Below, in pieces: positions 36,497 through 46,040 of a DNA stretch of 64,000 nt. Under the pieces are notes generated by a model, which worked only from the letters and a program-made list of their open reading frames with translations, did no database searches and was not told the DNA's origin. Source of the stretch: Anaerostipes butyraticus (GTDB taxonomy: Bacteria; Bacillota; Clostridia; Lachnospirales; Lachnospiraceae); assembly GCF_016586355.1 (NCBI RefSeq), contig NZ_BLYI01000062.1:186001-250000 (forward strand). The letters are read 5' to 3'. Made by a program: the position numbers and the translations under genes. Numbering within the stretch: position 1 is the first letter of the stretch; each line of letters opens with the position of its first letter.

Positions 36497-36799
36497 CTAC
36501 TTTCCAACAGATTTCAAAGCTTCTTCCACCTGATCAAAAAACTGATCCTCTCCTATTCCTGTAATACATGCAAACGCATTCACTGCAGGGATTCCATAGT
36601 CACCATCTGGAAGCGGACTCGTGTGGGTAATAATATCAAATCTTCCTGACTGGGCAAGATTTAAGGCTTCCGTTGGTCTGGCCTCTGTTGTAGATACAGA
36701 ATATCCTCTGTCTCCTAATTTTTCTTTTAATTTTGCTGCTACCATGGATGACGTTACTGTTCCTGATCCACATACGGATAAAATGTTTACTGCTTTCAT
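36497..36799 (-). CDS. PTS galactitol-family EIIB component
   Basis: A 100-residue EIIB. Cys10 in SVCGSGTVTSSM is the phosphorylation site that passes phosphate to the sugar. It has the usual Gat EIIB length and lies between EIIA and EIIC in the same operon. Confidence 0.9.
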   Translation of the reverse strand: MKAVNILSVCGSGTVTSSMVAAKLKEKLGDRGYSVSTTEARPTEALNLAQSGRFDIITHTSPLPDGDYGIPAVNAFACITGIGEDQFFDQVEEALKSVGK

Positions 36800-36815
36800 C
36801 TGATTTCCTCCTTAC

Positions 36816-37283
36816 TTATAGCTGCTCTTCTTTTTCTTTGATAATGTTTATAATTTCCTGCTTGTTTTTAGTCTCGATCAGCTGCTTCAGCACTTCCTGA
36901 TCCTGCAGGACCATCAGAATCCTCTGCAGGAAGACCAGATGCTCTTTCGGATCTTTGACCGCAAGCATAAAAATCAATTTTGCTTCTACGTTTTCATCAT
37001 TGGTTCCCATCTGATAGAAATGCACCGGTTCCTTTAAAACTCCGATGGCAACCGCGCCTTTTATAACATGTTCTTTGTCTGTGTGGGGAATGGCAATCCC
37101 TATATTTCCCATATTAATCCCGGTAGGAAAATCTTTTTCTCTCTCTGTTAATGCCTGCACGTAGCTGGATTTGCAGTATCCTTCTGATACCAGAAGTCCC
37201 CCTAACTGCTGAAATACTTCGTCTGAACTTCCAGCTTTCAGATCTGGCATAATCAGATTCTCATTTAAGTCTTCCCAAATCAT
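36816..37283 (-). CDS. PTS EIIA component (fructose/mannitol/galactitol type)
   Basis: A 155-residue EIIA of the PTS_EIIA_2 fold. His67 in GIAIPHTD accepts phosphate from HPr. It passes it to the EIIB encoded next and probably also phosphorylates the upstream PRD regulator. Confidence 0.9.
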   Translation of the reverse strand: MIWEDLNENLIMPDLKAGSSDEVFQQLGGLLVSEGYCKSSYVQALTEREKDFPTGINMGNIGIAIPHTDKEHVIKGAVAIGVLKEPVHFYQMGTNDENVEAKLIFMLAVKDPKEHLVFLQRILMVLQDQEVLKQLIETKNKQEIINIIKEKEEQL

Positions 37284-37289
37284 ATTCCT

Positions 37290-39374
37290 TTACCTCGTTT
37301 CATACTCATATTGATTGATTACTTTAAAAACTTCTTCCGGCGTTTTACTCTCCTGGATTTCCTTTCGGAATTTTGGATCATAAAACAGGTTGACCAGCTG
37401 AAACATTGCTTTCAGATGTGTTTCTTTATTGATCGCGCTCAGACAGCATACCCATTCAACGGGATCCATTTCTTCTTTTCCAAAAGGAACCGGATGCGCC
37501 AGACGGATCAGACTCATACCGACCTTCACTGCTCCTGCGTTTAAAGCTTCATGAGGAAGCGCAAATCCCGGGGCCAGCACAATATATGGCCCGTTTTTCT
37601 CTACATTCTGCACCATGGCTTCTACGTAACGTTCCGTCACTGCTTTTTCCTTCAAAAGATATTTTGCCGATGCCCGTATGGCCTCTCTCCAGTCGCCGCA
37701 CTCCACATTCAGCGAAATAGCCTGTGGCCTCAAAAGGTCTGTCAGAAGAACCTCTTCTTTTTTCTGAAAAAATTCATCGATCACATCCTGAATTTCTCCT
37801 AACCTGGTTTCCTGCTGGTTCTCTTCCAGAATTGTCCTGATTTTTTCCAGATATCTGACCGGTTCTTCATTTCCGGCGGAAACCGGTTCACTTTTTTTCT
37901 GGTTTCTCGGCTTAATTTTCGAAAGTTTTTCTCCTACCCGGATGCAGTCTTCATCATTCAGCAGCGGATCAACCTGAATATATTCCACGTTTTCCTGATC
38001 CAGAGAGATGGTCGAAATAATCACATCCACATTGCTCATATCCACATTTTTTATATCATGCGCCGGGATGATATCCAGAACATCCAGATGGAAAAACTTT
38101 TCCAGTCTTGCCAGAAGCAGCTGGGATGTTCCAATTCCGCCGTTGCAGACAAGTATGACAGAATATCTCGTCGCTTCATTGTTATTGCGCTCAATGGCCG
38201 CGCAGACATGGATAACAATATAGGCAATTTCTTCTTCTGAAAGTTTCCTTCCGATATATTCCTCCAGCACATATACGTTCCGTTTGACTGCCTCCTGCAC
38301 TTTCGGATATCTCTGAATTACTTCATCCACAACAGAACCGATTCCCGGTCCTTTCCCTACTGCGGAAAATGTAGATTCCAGATGGTTGATCAGATTCTCA
38401 TAAAAAATATAATCACCCTGCAGGTTTCTCCCGATATCCTTTGAAATATTTTCAATAAATGTCCTTGTGATCACCTGCATTTTTACGATTTCCTGATTGC
38501 TCGTAGTCTTTTTTATGTACTTGACTCGATTGAGCACTTCCGCTAAAAAAGCGCTTTCTGTTTCCGGCACTTCTTTTACGATAAATCTCTGGATCTGCTG
38601 CATAATCCCCTGCGCCATAGGATACTTACTGTTTTTTTCTCCCATGCTCTCCACATAATGTCCCCGCAGAAGACGATACAGCGATATTTCAAAGTAAATC
38701 CGTATCTGCATAAAAGCCTGATCAGTCAGGAACCGGCCATATGCATGCTCTGCTTCATTGATAATTTTCTCGATCATCGTCCGGTCTTCCAGATCCACCT
38801 GCGCGTTTTTAGATAAACACTCCATCAGATGCTGAAAAATCGGTTCTTCCCTGAAAACACTGCTGTTAGACTGAATCATATCGAAAATCAGTCTTCTTTT
38901 ATCAATCTCCCTTCCTTCCAGCAATACTCCTTTATTAGAATGTGACAACAGATACAGCTGATGTCTGCGGAAGAATTCCTTAACATGTTCTAAATCCTGT
39001 ATGACGGTCGACCTGCTGACAAACAGCCAGTCCGCGATATCAGACAATGTAATATAGTCATCCGCTCCAATCAAAAGCACTGCTGTAAAAAAAATACGTT
39101 CGTTCCTTGAAAGTTTAAAAGAATAAAAGCCTTCATTCATCAATGACGTCTTTGCATTCCGAATATCCGGTGTTGTTTCAATAATCCCCTGATTTCCCAG
39201 ACGAACCTGCTCCAGACCATTTTCTTTGAGAAAATCATTGACCTGATTGATGTCATATCGAATGGTCCTTATGGAAACATCAAACATTTCTGCCAAATTT
39301 TGAATTGATAAATTTTGGCCATATTCATTTTTCTTGATTAGCTGAGATAATATTTCCCGAGATCTCTTATTCAT
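37290..39374 (-). CDS. PRD-containing PTS-controlled transcriptional activator
   Basis: A 694-residue MtlR/LicR-type regulator that leads its operon. In order: two HTH domains (LSIQNLAEMFDVSIRTIRYDI; ITLSDIADWLFVSRSTVIQDL), two PRDs (about 200-410, with IVIHVCAA in the second), a Gat-type EIIB-like domain with an intact Cys (LVCNGGIGTSQ), and an EIIA-like domain with an intact His (FALPHEALNAG). Activity is expected to depend on phosphorylation by HPr and the cognate EII proteins. It likely activates its own operon. Confidence 0.9.
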   Translation of the reverse strand: MNKRSREILSQLIKKNEYGQNLSIQNLAEMFDVSIRTIRYDINQVNDFLKENGLEQVRLGNQGIIETTPDIRNAKTSLMNEGFYSFKLSRNERIFFTAVLLIGADDYITLSDIADWLFVSRSTVIQDLEHVKEFFRRHQLYLLSHSNKGVLLEGREIDKRRLIFDMIQSNSSVFREEPIFQHLMECLSKNAQVDLEDRTMIEKIINEAEHAYGRFLTDQAFMQIRIYFEISLYRLLRGHYVESMGEKNSKYPMAQGIMQQIQRFIVKEVPETESAFLAEVLNRVKYIKKTTSNQEIVKMQVITRTFIENISKDIGRNLQGDYIFYENLINHLESTFSAVGKGPGIGSVVDEVIQRYPKVQEAVKRNVYVLEEYIGRKLSEEEIAYIVIHVCAAIERNNNEATRYSVILVCNGGIGTSQLLLARLEKFFHLDVLDIIPAHDIKNVDMSNVDVIISTISLDQENVEYIQVDPLLNDEDCIRVGEKLSKIKPRNQKKSEPVSAGNEEPVRYLEKIRTILEENQQETRLGEIQDVIDEFFQKKEEVLLTDLLRPQAISLNVECGDWREAIRASAKYLLKEKAVTERYVEAMVQNVEKNGPYIVLAPGFALPHEALNAGAVKVGMSLIRLAHPVPFGKEEMDPVEWVCCLSAINKETHLKAMFQLVNLFYDPKFRKEIQESKTPEEVFKVINQYEYETR

Positions 39375-39449
39375 ATGTTCACCTCACCTGTAATTGCAGT
39401 ATATCATTCAGCACTTTCAAAAAACAGTTTGATGTTTTGCAATCTTTTT

Positions 39450-39480
39450 GAAGAAAAATATCAAAAAAATATTTTTCTTC
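39450..39480. promoter_or_regulatory. inverted repeat upstream of the PRD activator gene
   Basis: A perfect 12-bp dyad GAAGAAAAATAT (39450-39461) with 39469-39480 and a 7-nt spacer, about 75 nt upstream of the activator start. It is a candidate activator binding site; a terminator role is unlikely. Confidence 0.45.
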
Positions 39481-39492
39481 ACTCTTTTGTGC

Positions 39493-39538
39493 AAAAAAAT
39501 AAAGTCCGGAAGGAAATGACCATTTCCTTCCGGACTTT
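39493..39538 (-). terminator. terminator of prsA
   Basis: A perfect 17-bp stem AAAGTCCGGAAGGAAAT (39501-39517) with 39522-39538, followed on the minus strand by ATTTTTTT. It lies just after the prsA-like stop. Confidence 0.9.
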
Positions 39539-39557
39539 GTATCTATCCTGTTTTTTG

Positions 39558-40676
39558 CTATTTGCTGCTCTCTGTTGTCGCTGCAGAGCTTCCATCTTCC
39601 GCTGTCGTGGAAGAATTCTCTGTCGTTGAAGCCGCTGTTGTTGCTTTGTAAGTAAATTCTACTTCATCCCACAGCTTCTGGTTAACTGATTTTTCATCAT
39701 CCCATTCTTTATCTGCGTCTTTGGTCCATTTTTTATAGACTTTTTCGTAAGCTTCCTGCTGCTTTTCCTGCAAAAGAGTCTGCTTATTCGCAGCCATTGC
39801 GTCTGTATCATTTGGATTGATCATCTTGATGATGACATAAGCGTCATCTGTCTGAACAATACCGCTGATATCATTGGTTCCCAGCTTGGAAGCTGCTTCT
39901 TCAAACTTGCTGCCTAACTCGGATTTTCCTTTTGTGTAAGATTCTTCTCCGCTTGCATCACTGACTCCGAACTTATTAGCGACAGAACTGGCTCCTTCTC
40001 CCGCCTTCAGAGCGCTGAGAGCTGACTGGGCTTTCTTCAGCTGGCCCTTTTTCTCAGAATCAGACATATCTTTTTCTTTTCCTGTTTTACTGTCTGTTTT
40101 CTTTGTTGTAAATACCAGCTTGTAAACAGTGGCAGTCTTGGCTTCCTCATCTGATACCGTTACATTGGCGTCTTCAATGATCGCCTGCATCACCTTATTG
40201 GCCAGGGTGATCTCCCGGTACAGATTCATGATTGCGTCCTTATCGGCTTCCGTGTCTTTCATGACTTTCTTTCCAATGTCCGTCTTTACCAGAGAATCTA
40301 CATTATCCTCCAGTTCACTCTTTTCAGACTTGGTAAGCTTTACATCATAATCATCCGCGTGAGCCACAAGCACTTTTACCTGCTTCAGCTGATTGATCAC
40401 GCCGTCTTTGACAGATTCCTGCATGGTGATGGCATTGCCGCTGGTATCTGTTCCCGCCTGCATCTTCCACATGTCATCCCCAAAATACGCGCCATACTGT
40501 TCTTCTGTCTGATACTGCATGATCCTCGCATATATATGGGCTTCCTGGAACTTCACTTCCTGTCCGGCATATTCAAATAATGTTCTTTCATTCTTCGGTG
40601 TACATCCGGTAAAAAGAGAAACTGACAAGGCAAGGACTGCTGTGAAACACAACAGCTTCTTTGCTAATTTCTTCAT
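39558..40676 (-). CDS. prsA: PrsA-like foldase (peptidyl-prolyl isomerase lipoprotein)
   Basis: A 372-residue secreted lipoprotein (signal peptide ending in SLFTGC). The N-terminal SurA/PrsA-like helical region is followed by a parvulin-type domain (about 175-290, containing VYKLVF and ELGSKFEEAASKLG...VIIKM). A Ser/Thr-rich tail ends the protein. It probably helps secreted proteins fold outside the membrane. The mfd gene lies directly upstream on the same strand. Confidence 0.85.
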   Translation of the reverse strand: MKKLAKKLLCFTAVLALSVSLFTGCTPKNERTLFEYAGQEVKFQEAHIYARIMQYQTEEQYGAYFGDDMWKMQAGTDTSGNAITMQESVKDGVINQLKQVKVLVAHADDYDVKLTKSEKSELEDNVDSLVKTDIGKKVMKDTEADKDAIMNLYREITLANKVMQAIIEDANVTVSDEEAKTATVYKLVFTTKKTDSKTGKEKDMSDSEKKGQLKKAQSALSALKAGEGASSVANKFGVSDASGEESYTKGKSELGSKFEEAASKLGTNDISGIVQTDDAYVIIKMINPNDTDAMAANKQTLLQEKQQEAYEKVYKKWTKDADKEWDDEKSVNQKLWDEVEFTYKATTAASTTENSSTTAEDGSSAATTESSK

Positions 40677-40722
40677 TCCTATTTTCCTCCATAATTTTTA
40701 CTGTGAGTATTATACTACAATA

Positions 40723-43700
40723 CTACCTCATTATCAATCCATTCAAAGCGCCGATGCAGGATTCGATTTTTCCCAGTCTCTGCTTCTTCTTTGTATTTTC
40801 CAGATTTAATACAAAGGTCGGAACTTCTCCTGCCCGCAGGGACAGCTCTCCATCAAATTCTTTCAGCACATCTTCAATCCGGTCCACATCTGCTTTTGCA
40901 TCCGGTTTCATCTGAAAGGATACATTTTCACCTTTCTGTTTTACATCAATGATACATGCCGTATGGGCCATTGCCTTCAGGAATGCGATATACAAAAGAT
41001 TATGCACAGCTGCCGGAAGATCTCCAAACCGGTCGATGAGCTCATCCGTCATGTCTTCCATCTCATCTTTTGTTTCGATTGCGGAAATTCTCTTATACAG
41101 CTCCAGTTTCTGCGATTCATTGCGCACATAAGACGATGGTATAAACGCATTGACGTCCAGATCCAGCGCCGTTTCAAACTCTTCTTCCCTGATCTCGCCT
41201 TTCAGCCGCATAACGGCATCATTTAACATCTTGCAGTACATATCATATCCCACTGCTTCCATATGCCCTGACTGCGCCTGTCCCAGCAGATTTCCCGCTC
41301 CGCGGATCTCCAGGTCTCTCATGGCAATCTTATATCCGGATCCCAGATCAGTAAATTCACGGATTGCCTGCAGTCTCTTTTCTGCTGTTTCTTTCAGCAG
41401 TGTATTCTGCCGGTACATTAGAAAAGCAAACGCATTCCGATTAGATCTTCCTACTCGTCCTCTCAGCTGATACAGCTGAGACAGTCCCAGCTGATTGGCG
41501 TCATGGATGATCATAGTATTGACATTTGGAATATCCAGACCAGTCTCAATGATCGTTGTTGATACAAGCATATCAATCTCTCGTTCCATAAACTGCATCA
41601 TGATCTTTTCAAGTTCCCGTTCTTTCATTTGTCCGTGGGCAAACGCGATTCTCACATCCGGCATAAGCTTCCGAAGCTGTGCCGTGACTTCCGCAATATT
41701 ATTGACCCGGTTATACACATAATAAACCTGTCCTCCACGAGTCAATTCCCGATAGACCGCTTCTTTTACCAGTTCTTCATTGTACTCCATCACATAGGTC
41801 TGGATCGCTCTCCTGTCATGAGGCGGTTCTTCCAGAAGACTCATATCACGGATTCCGATAAGGCTCATATGAAGTGTTCTTGGAATCGGTGTGGCAGACA
41901 GAGACAGAACATCCACATCCTTCTTCATGGTCTTAATCTTTTCTTTGTGCGTTACGCCAAACCGCTGCTCCTCATCAATGATCAAAAGCCCCAGGTCTCT
42001 GTACTGGAGATCTTTTGAGAGAAGCCTGTGGGTTCCGATCACCACATCCACCGTACCATTTTTCAGACCCTCGATTGTTTCCCTTTGTTCTTTCGGAGTA
42101 CAGAACCGGGACAGCATGCGGACTGTAATCGGATACTGCTGAAATCTCTGGACAAAGGTATTGAAATGCTGCTGGGCAAGAATCGTAGTCGGAACCAGAT
42201 AGGCAACCTGCTTTCCATTGTCCACCGCCTTAAATGCTGCACGGATAGCGACTTCTGTCTTTCCATATCCTACATCCCCACAGATCAGGCGATCCATGAT
42301 CTTCCTGCTTTCCATATCCCGTTTAGTATCCGCAATTGCCTGAAGCTGATCATCCGTCTCCTCGTAAGGAAACATTTCCTCAAATTCCTTCTGCCAGATG
42401 CTGTCTTTATCATACACATATCCTTCTTTTGCCTGACGGATCGCATACAATTCCACCAGCTCCTTCGCGATATCCTGAACCCGTCCCTTGACACGGTTCT
42501 TGGTTTTCTTCCACTCACTTCCACCCAGTTTGTGAATCTTTGGTTTCTTCGCGTTGGCACTGGCATATTTCGCAATCTGATCCAGAGCAGATGCAAGGAT
42601 AAACAGATTGTCTCCGCCCTGATATTCAATACTGATATAATCTTTTTCCACTCCGCCCACTGTAATCTTTTCAATTCCACGGTAAATGCCAACACCATGT
42701 TTTTCATGGACTACATAATCTCCAATGCTGATATCAGAGAAATTCTTGATCTTCTCTCCTTTCAGCGCACTGTTTTTCTTTCTTCGTTTTTCTTTTCTTC
42801 CTTTGAAAATATCACTTTCTGAAATTAATACCCATTTTGTCTCAGGATATTCAACTCCTGCTTTCAATTTTCCTGCTGTGACAACAATCTGTCCCGGCGC
42901 CACAGACGATGATAACGTTTTATCGTAGGTAACCGTCAGCTGATTGGCTCTCATATCTTCTGCCAGACGTTTCGCCCTGGTCACAGAAGGAGATACTACA
43001 ATAATCCGGTACTCCTTTTCCTGATATGAAGCCAGATCTTTCAAAAGCCTCTCAAAACTGTTGTTGTAAGACTGAATGGACCTCGCTTCCATAAAGAAGG
43101 TCTTTGCTGCCGGTATTTCTTCGATCTCTGCCAGGATCATACTCAGACACACCATTGGATGCTTCTCCATCTGCCGTACCGCTTCTCCGAATTCTGTTAC
43201 CGTATCCGCCTGTTTCGGAAGCAGATATCCTCTTTCCAGACGGCTCTTCATACTCTCGGTAAATTCCAGGAAAAATGCTTCTGCCCGTTCTTTTATATGT
43301 TTCGGTTCATCCAGGTAAACCAGTGTATCTTCCGGGAAATATGTTAAAACACTGGTTAACTTGTCATAAAAATACGGCAGATATCCTTCCGCTCCAATCA
43401 GCATATGGAGTTCTGAAAGTTCTTCTCTGATTCGTTTGATTTCTTTTTTGAGACGAACCTCTTTTTCTGTTTCCATTTTTTTATGGAACTCTTCAGCCAG
43501 TTTCTTATAATCTTTTTCCATTTGAGAAAGACCAAACGCAATTCGTTCCTCTTCCAGAATGATTTCCGTTGCCGGATCGATGACCAGAGTTTCAATTTCT
43601 TCAATAGAACGCTGGCTTTCAGCGTCAAAACTTCGGATAGAGTCGATTTCATCGCCCCATAATTCGATTCGGTACGGGCAGTCTGCTGTATACGGATAAA

Positions 43701-44247
43701 CATCTAAAATTCCCCCGCGGACAGCAAACTCTCCGGCTGCTTCCACAAATCCGGTCTTTTCATATCCCAAGGCGACCAGTTTTTTGGAAAATGCCTCTTC
43801 TTCCAGAATATCTCCGGCTTTTAATAAAATTCGATATTTTTCTATTTCTTCCAGAGGCACCACCCGGTCCATGGCCGCGTCTACCGCCATGACAAAAATA
43901 CCGCCGGATCCTTCCATGATCTTCTGGATGCATTTCATTCTTTCTTTGGCGATTGCGTTGCCGTGAACATCCGCGCTGTAAAACAACGGATCCTTTGCCG
44001 GGAAAAAATAAACATCTTCACCAAAGAAGCCGCAGCCTTCCGCCCACTGTCTTCCTTTGATCTCATCCGGCACAATCACGATCTTCCATTTTCCAGATGT
44101 TTCCTGACTCTTTAACGAACTGCACAGATGCCATTTCGCTGTATCCGTACATCCTGATACAAAAACAGGACCCTTGTTCTCCTCAAGTCCTGCCTGAATC
44201 TGCTGATATACTTTATCATTTTTTAATATTTGTTCTAACACCTTCAT
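40723..44247 (-). CDS. mfd: transcription-repair coupling factor Mfd
   Basis: A 1174-residue DNA translocase that removes stalled RNA polymerase and recruits UvrA. UvrB-like N-terminal domains are followed by the polymerase-interacting domain (DISIGDYVVHEKHGVGIY near 500), the RecG-like motor with Walker A GDVGYGKTEVA and motif II DEEQRFG, and the TRCF C-terminal domain. Length is normal for Mfd. It follows pth with a 3-nt gap. Confidence 0.97.
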   Translation of the reverse strand: MKVLEQILKNDKVYQQIQAGLEENKGPVFVSGCTDTAKWHLCSSLKSQETSGKWKIVIVPDEIKGRQWAEGCGFFGEDVYFFPAKDPLFYSADVHGNAIAKERMKCIQKIMEGSGGIFVMAVDAAMDRVVPLEEIEKYRILLKAGDILEEEAFSKKLVALGYEKTGFVEAAGEFAVRGGILDVYPYTADCPYRIELWGDEIDSIRSFDAESQRSIEEIETLVIDPATEIILEEERIAFGLSQMEKDYKKLAEEFHKKMETEKEVRLKKEIKRIREELSELHMLIGAEGYLPYFYDKLTSVLTYFPEDTLVYLDEPKHIKERAEAFFLEFTESMKSRLERGYLLPKQADTVTEFGEAVRQMEKHPMVCLSMILAEIEEIPAAKTFFMEARSIQSYNNSFERLLKDLASYQEKEYRIIVVSPSVTRAKRLAEDMRANQLTVTYDKTLSSSVAPGQIVVTAGKLKAGVEYPETKWVLISESDIFKGRKEKRRKKNSALKGEKIKNFSDISIGDYVVHEKHGVGIYRGIEKITVGGVEKDYISIEYQGGDNLFILASALDQIAKYASANAKKPKIHKLGGSEWKKTKNRVKGRVQDIAKELVELYAIRQAKEGYVYDKDSIWQKEFEEMFPYEETDDQLQAIADTKRDMESRKIMDRLICGDVGYGKTEVAIRAAFKAVDNGKQVAYLVPTTILAQQHFNTFVQRFQQYPITVRMLSRFCTPKEQRETIEGLKNGTVDVVIGTHRLLSKDLQYRDLGLLIIDEEQRFGVTHKEKIKTMKKDVDVLSLSATPIPRTLHMSLIGIRDMSLLEEPPHDRRAIQTYVMEYNEELVKEAVYRELTRGGQVYYVYNRVNNIAEVTAQLRKLMPDVRIAFAHGQMKERELEKIMMQFMEREIDMLVSTTIIETGLDIPNVNTMIIHDANQLGLSQLYQLRGRVGRSNRNAFAFLMYRQNTLLKETAEKRLQAIREFTDLGSGYKIAMRDLEIRGAGNLLGQAQSGHMEAVGYDMYCKMLNDAVMRLKGEIREEEFETALDLDVNAFIPSSYVRNESQKLELYKRISAIETKDEMEDMTDELIDRFGDLPAAVHNLLYIAFLKAMAHTACIIDVKQKGENVSFQMKPDAKADVDRIEDVLKEFDGELSLRAGEVPTFVLNLENTKKKQRLGKIESCIGALNGLIMR

Positions 44248-44250
44248 CCC

Positions 44251-44817
44251 CTACTTCTTTTTATTATGACGATTCATCGCTTCCGTTATATCATCTCCGA
44301 CAATCAGCTTCACGGCGTCATAAACATCTTCAAATCGTTCCTGCAGAATCTCCTGATCTGCCTTGCTGAAATGGCCTAATACATAATCTGCCAGATCATA
44401 TCCCGGCGGCTTCGCTCCGACTCCGATCTTGATTCTTGGAAACTCCATGCTTCCCAGATGGCTTATAATGCTTTTGATCCCATTGTGACCTCCGGCGCTG
44501 CCTTTTCTGCGGATCCGGATTCTTCCCACATCCAGGTCGATATCATCAAAAATCACCAGAAAATCTTCCGGTTCCAGTTTGTAAAAATCCATGATCGGCC
44601 GCAGACTTTCCCCGCTCAGATTCATAAAGGTCTGTGGTTTTACAAGCAGTACTTTGACTCCGTCTATATATCCGCTTCCCACCAGCGCCTTATGTTTTCC
44701 TGTATTTATGTTTATGCCCTCTTTTTCCGCAATATAATCAATCGCCGCAAAACCTATGTTGTGGCGTGTATTCTCATATTTCTTTCCCGGGTTTCCCAGG
44801 CCAACGATTACTTTCAT
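44251..44817 (-). CDS. pth: peptidyl-tRNA hydrolase
   Basis: A 188-residue enzyme that releases peptides from prematurely dissociated peptidyl-tRNA. Catalytic motifs are VGLGNPGKKYENTRHNIGF, LVKPQTFMNLSG, DDIDLDVGRIRIR and GSAGGHNG. The frame is open to 44838, but AAAGGAG precedes the ATG at 44817 and gives the standard N-terminus MKVIVGLGNPG. It is coupled to mfd, a common arrangement. Confidence 0.96.
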   Translation of the reverse strand: MKVIVGLGNPGKKYENTRHNIGFAAIDYIAEKEGININTGKHKALVGSGYIDGVKVLLVKPQTFMNLSGESLRPIMDFYKLEPEDFLVIFDDIDLDVGRIRIRRKGSAGGHNGIKSIISHLGSMEFPRIKIGVGAKPPGYDLADYVLGHFSKADQEILQERFEDVYDAVKLIVGDDITEAMNRHNKKK

Positions 44818-44842
44818 TCTACTCTCCTTTAGACGCACTTAA

Positions 44843-44868
44843 GACCCGGGAACATACGCTCCCGGGCT
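44843..44868 (-). terminator. possible terminator after the DAHP synthase gene
   Basis: A GC-rich stem CCCGGGA (44845-44851) with TCCCGGG (44860-44866). The T tract on the minus strand is poor (TCTTAAG), so confidence is limited. Confidence 0.45.
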
Positions 44869-44910
44869 GTTTTCTCCCTTATTATAGCACAACATGGGCT
44901 TTTTTCATAC

Positions 44911-45918
44911 TTATAAAGTTTCAAAAAATTCTCTCATTTTCGTTACTTTATCCATCAGATGCGCGAAAGCCTCCGGCGTCAGAGACTGCGGCCCATCGCA
45001 CAGGGCCCTGGCCGGGTCGTTATGAACCTCGATCATCAGGCCGTCAGCTCCCGCTGCCACTGCTGCCAGAGACATCGGTTCTACCATATCCCGGATTCCG
45101 GTTGCGTGAGACGGATCTACGATCACCGGAAGATGGGACTTTTTCTTAATCATCGGAATCGCTGACAGATCCAGTGTATTCCTCATAGATGTTTCATATG
45201 TCCTGATTCCTCTCTCACAAAGAATCACATTTTCATTTCCTCCTGCCATAATATATTCCGCGCTCATAAGCCATTCCTCAATGGTGCTTGCCATTCCCCG
45301 CTTTAAAAGAATCGGTTTATTGATTTTTCCAAGTTCCTTTAACAATTCAAAGTTCTGCATATTCCGGGTTCCCACCTGAATCAGATCCACATCTTCAAAA
45401 AGCGGCAGATGGCTGGCATCCATAATCTCTGTTACCACCGGAAGCCCCGTTGCTTTTTTCGCTTCCAGAAGAAGCTTTAATCCGTCTCCATGCAGTCCCT
45501 GGAAAGAGTACGGAGAAGTCCTCGGCTTAAACGCCCCTCCTCTCAGCAGCAGAGCTCCTGCTTCTTTGACCTTCTCAGCCACTTCCACCATCTGTTCTTT
45601 GGATTCAATGGAGCACGGGCCTCCAATGACTGCAAAATGTCCTCCACCAATCTTAACATTTCCAACTTTGATCACGGAATCTTCCGGATGGAACTTTCGA
45701 TTTGCTTTCTTGTAAGGCTCCTGGATCCTCTTGACGTTTTCCACAATCTCGTTGGCCATAATATGCCGCAGATCCACGACAGAAGTATCTCCGATCAGGC
45801 CCAGCAGCCTGGTATTGGCTCCTTCTGATTCATGGATTGACAGTCCCTGACTGATCATCTCCTGCTTTAATGCCTCTACTTTTCTTTCGTCTGCCTGTTT
45901 TTTTAAAATAATAATCAT
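44911..45918 (-). CDS. aroF: DAHP synthase (3-deoxy-7-phosphoheptulonate synthase)
   Basis: A 335-residue first enzyme of aromatic amino-acid synthesis, joining phosphoenolpyruvate and erythrose-4-phosphate. The N-terminal ferredoxin-like regulatory domain (about 1-68) is as in the type I-beta Thermotoga enzyme, which Tyr and Phe inhibit. The catalytic barrel has IGGPCSIES, LLRGGAFKPRTSPYSFQG, GTRNMQN, LKRGM and VDPSHATG. AAAGGAG precedes the ATG. It is controlled by an upstream Phe/Tyr leader peptide and attenuator. Confidence 0.95.
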   Translation of the reverse strand: MIIILKKQADERKVEALKQEMISQGLSIHESEGANTRLLGLIGDTSVVDLRHIMANEIVENVKRIQEPYKKANRKFHPEDSVIKVGNVKIGGGHFAVIGGPCSIESKEQMVEVAEKVKEAGALLLRGGAFKPRTSPYSFQGLHGDGLKLLLEAKKATGLPVVTEIMDASHLPLFEDVDLIQVGTRNMQNFELLKELGKINKPILLKRGMASTIEEWLMSAEYIMAGGNENVILCERGIRTYETSMRNTLDLSAIPMIKKKSHLPVIVDPSHATGIRDMVEPMSLAAVAAGADGLMIEVHNDPARALCDGPQSLTPEAFAHLMDKVTKMREFFETL

Positions 45919-45979
45919 CCTGGTATCTCCTTTCTAACCGTGTGCTTTTGCACTTTAAAGCGCAAAACTAAAAGTCAAA

Positions 45980-46017
45980 GAAAAAGACGTGCACTCCTGC
46001 TGCCGGAATGCACGTCT
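45980..46017 (-). promoter_or_regulatory. attenuator (rho-independent) before the DAHP synthase gene
   Basis: AGACGTGCA (46017-46009) pairs with TGCACGTCT (45993-45985) on the minus strand, followed by TTTTTCTTTG. It lies between the leader-peptide stop (46041) and the synthase start (45918), in the position of a transcription attenuator. Loop bases GCAGCA can pair with TGCTGC in the leader codons near 46068-46073. Confidence 0.82.
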
Positions 46018-46040
46018 ATGATAATTCTTTCTCTCTTGAA

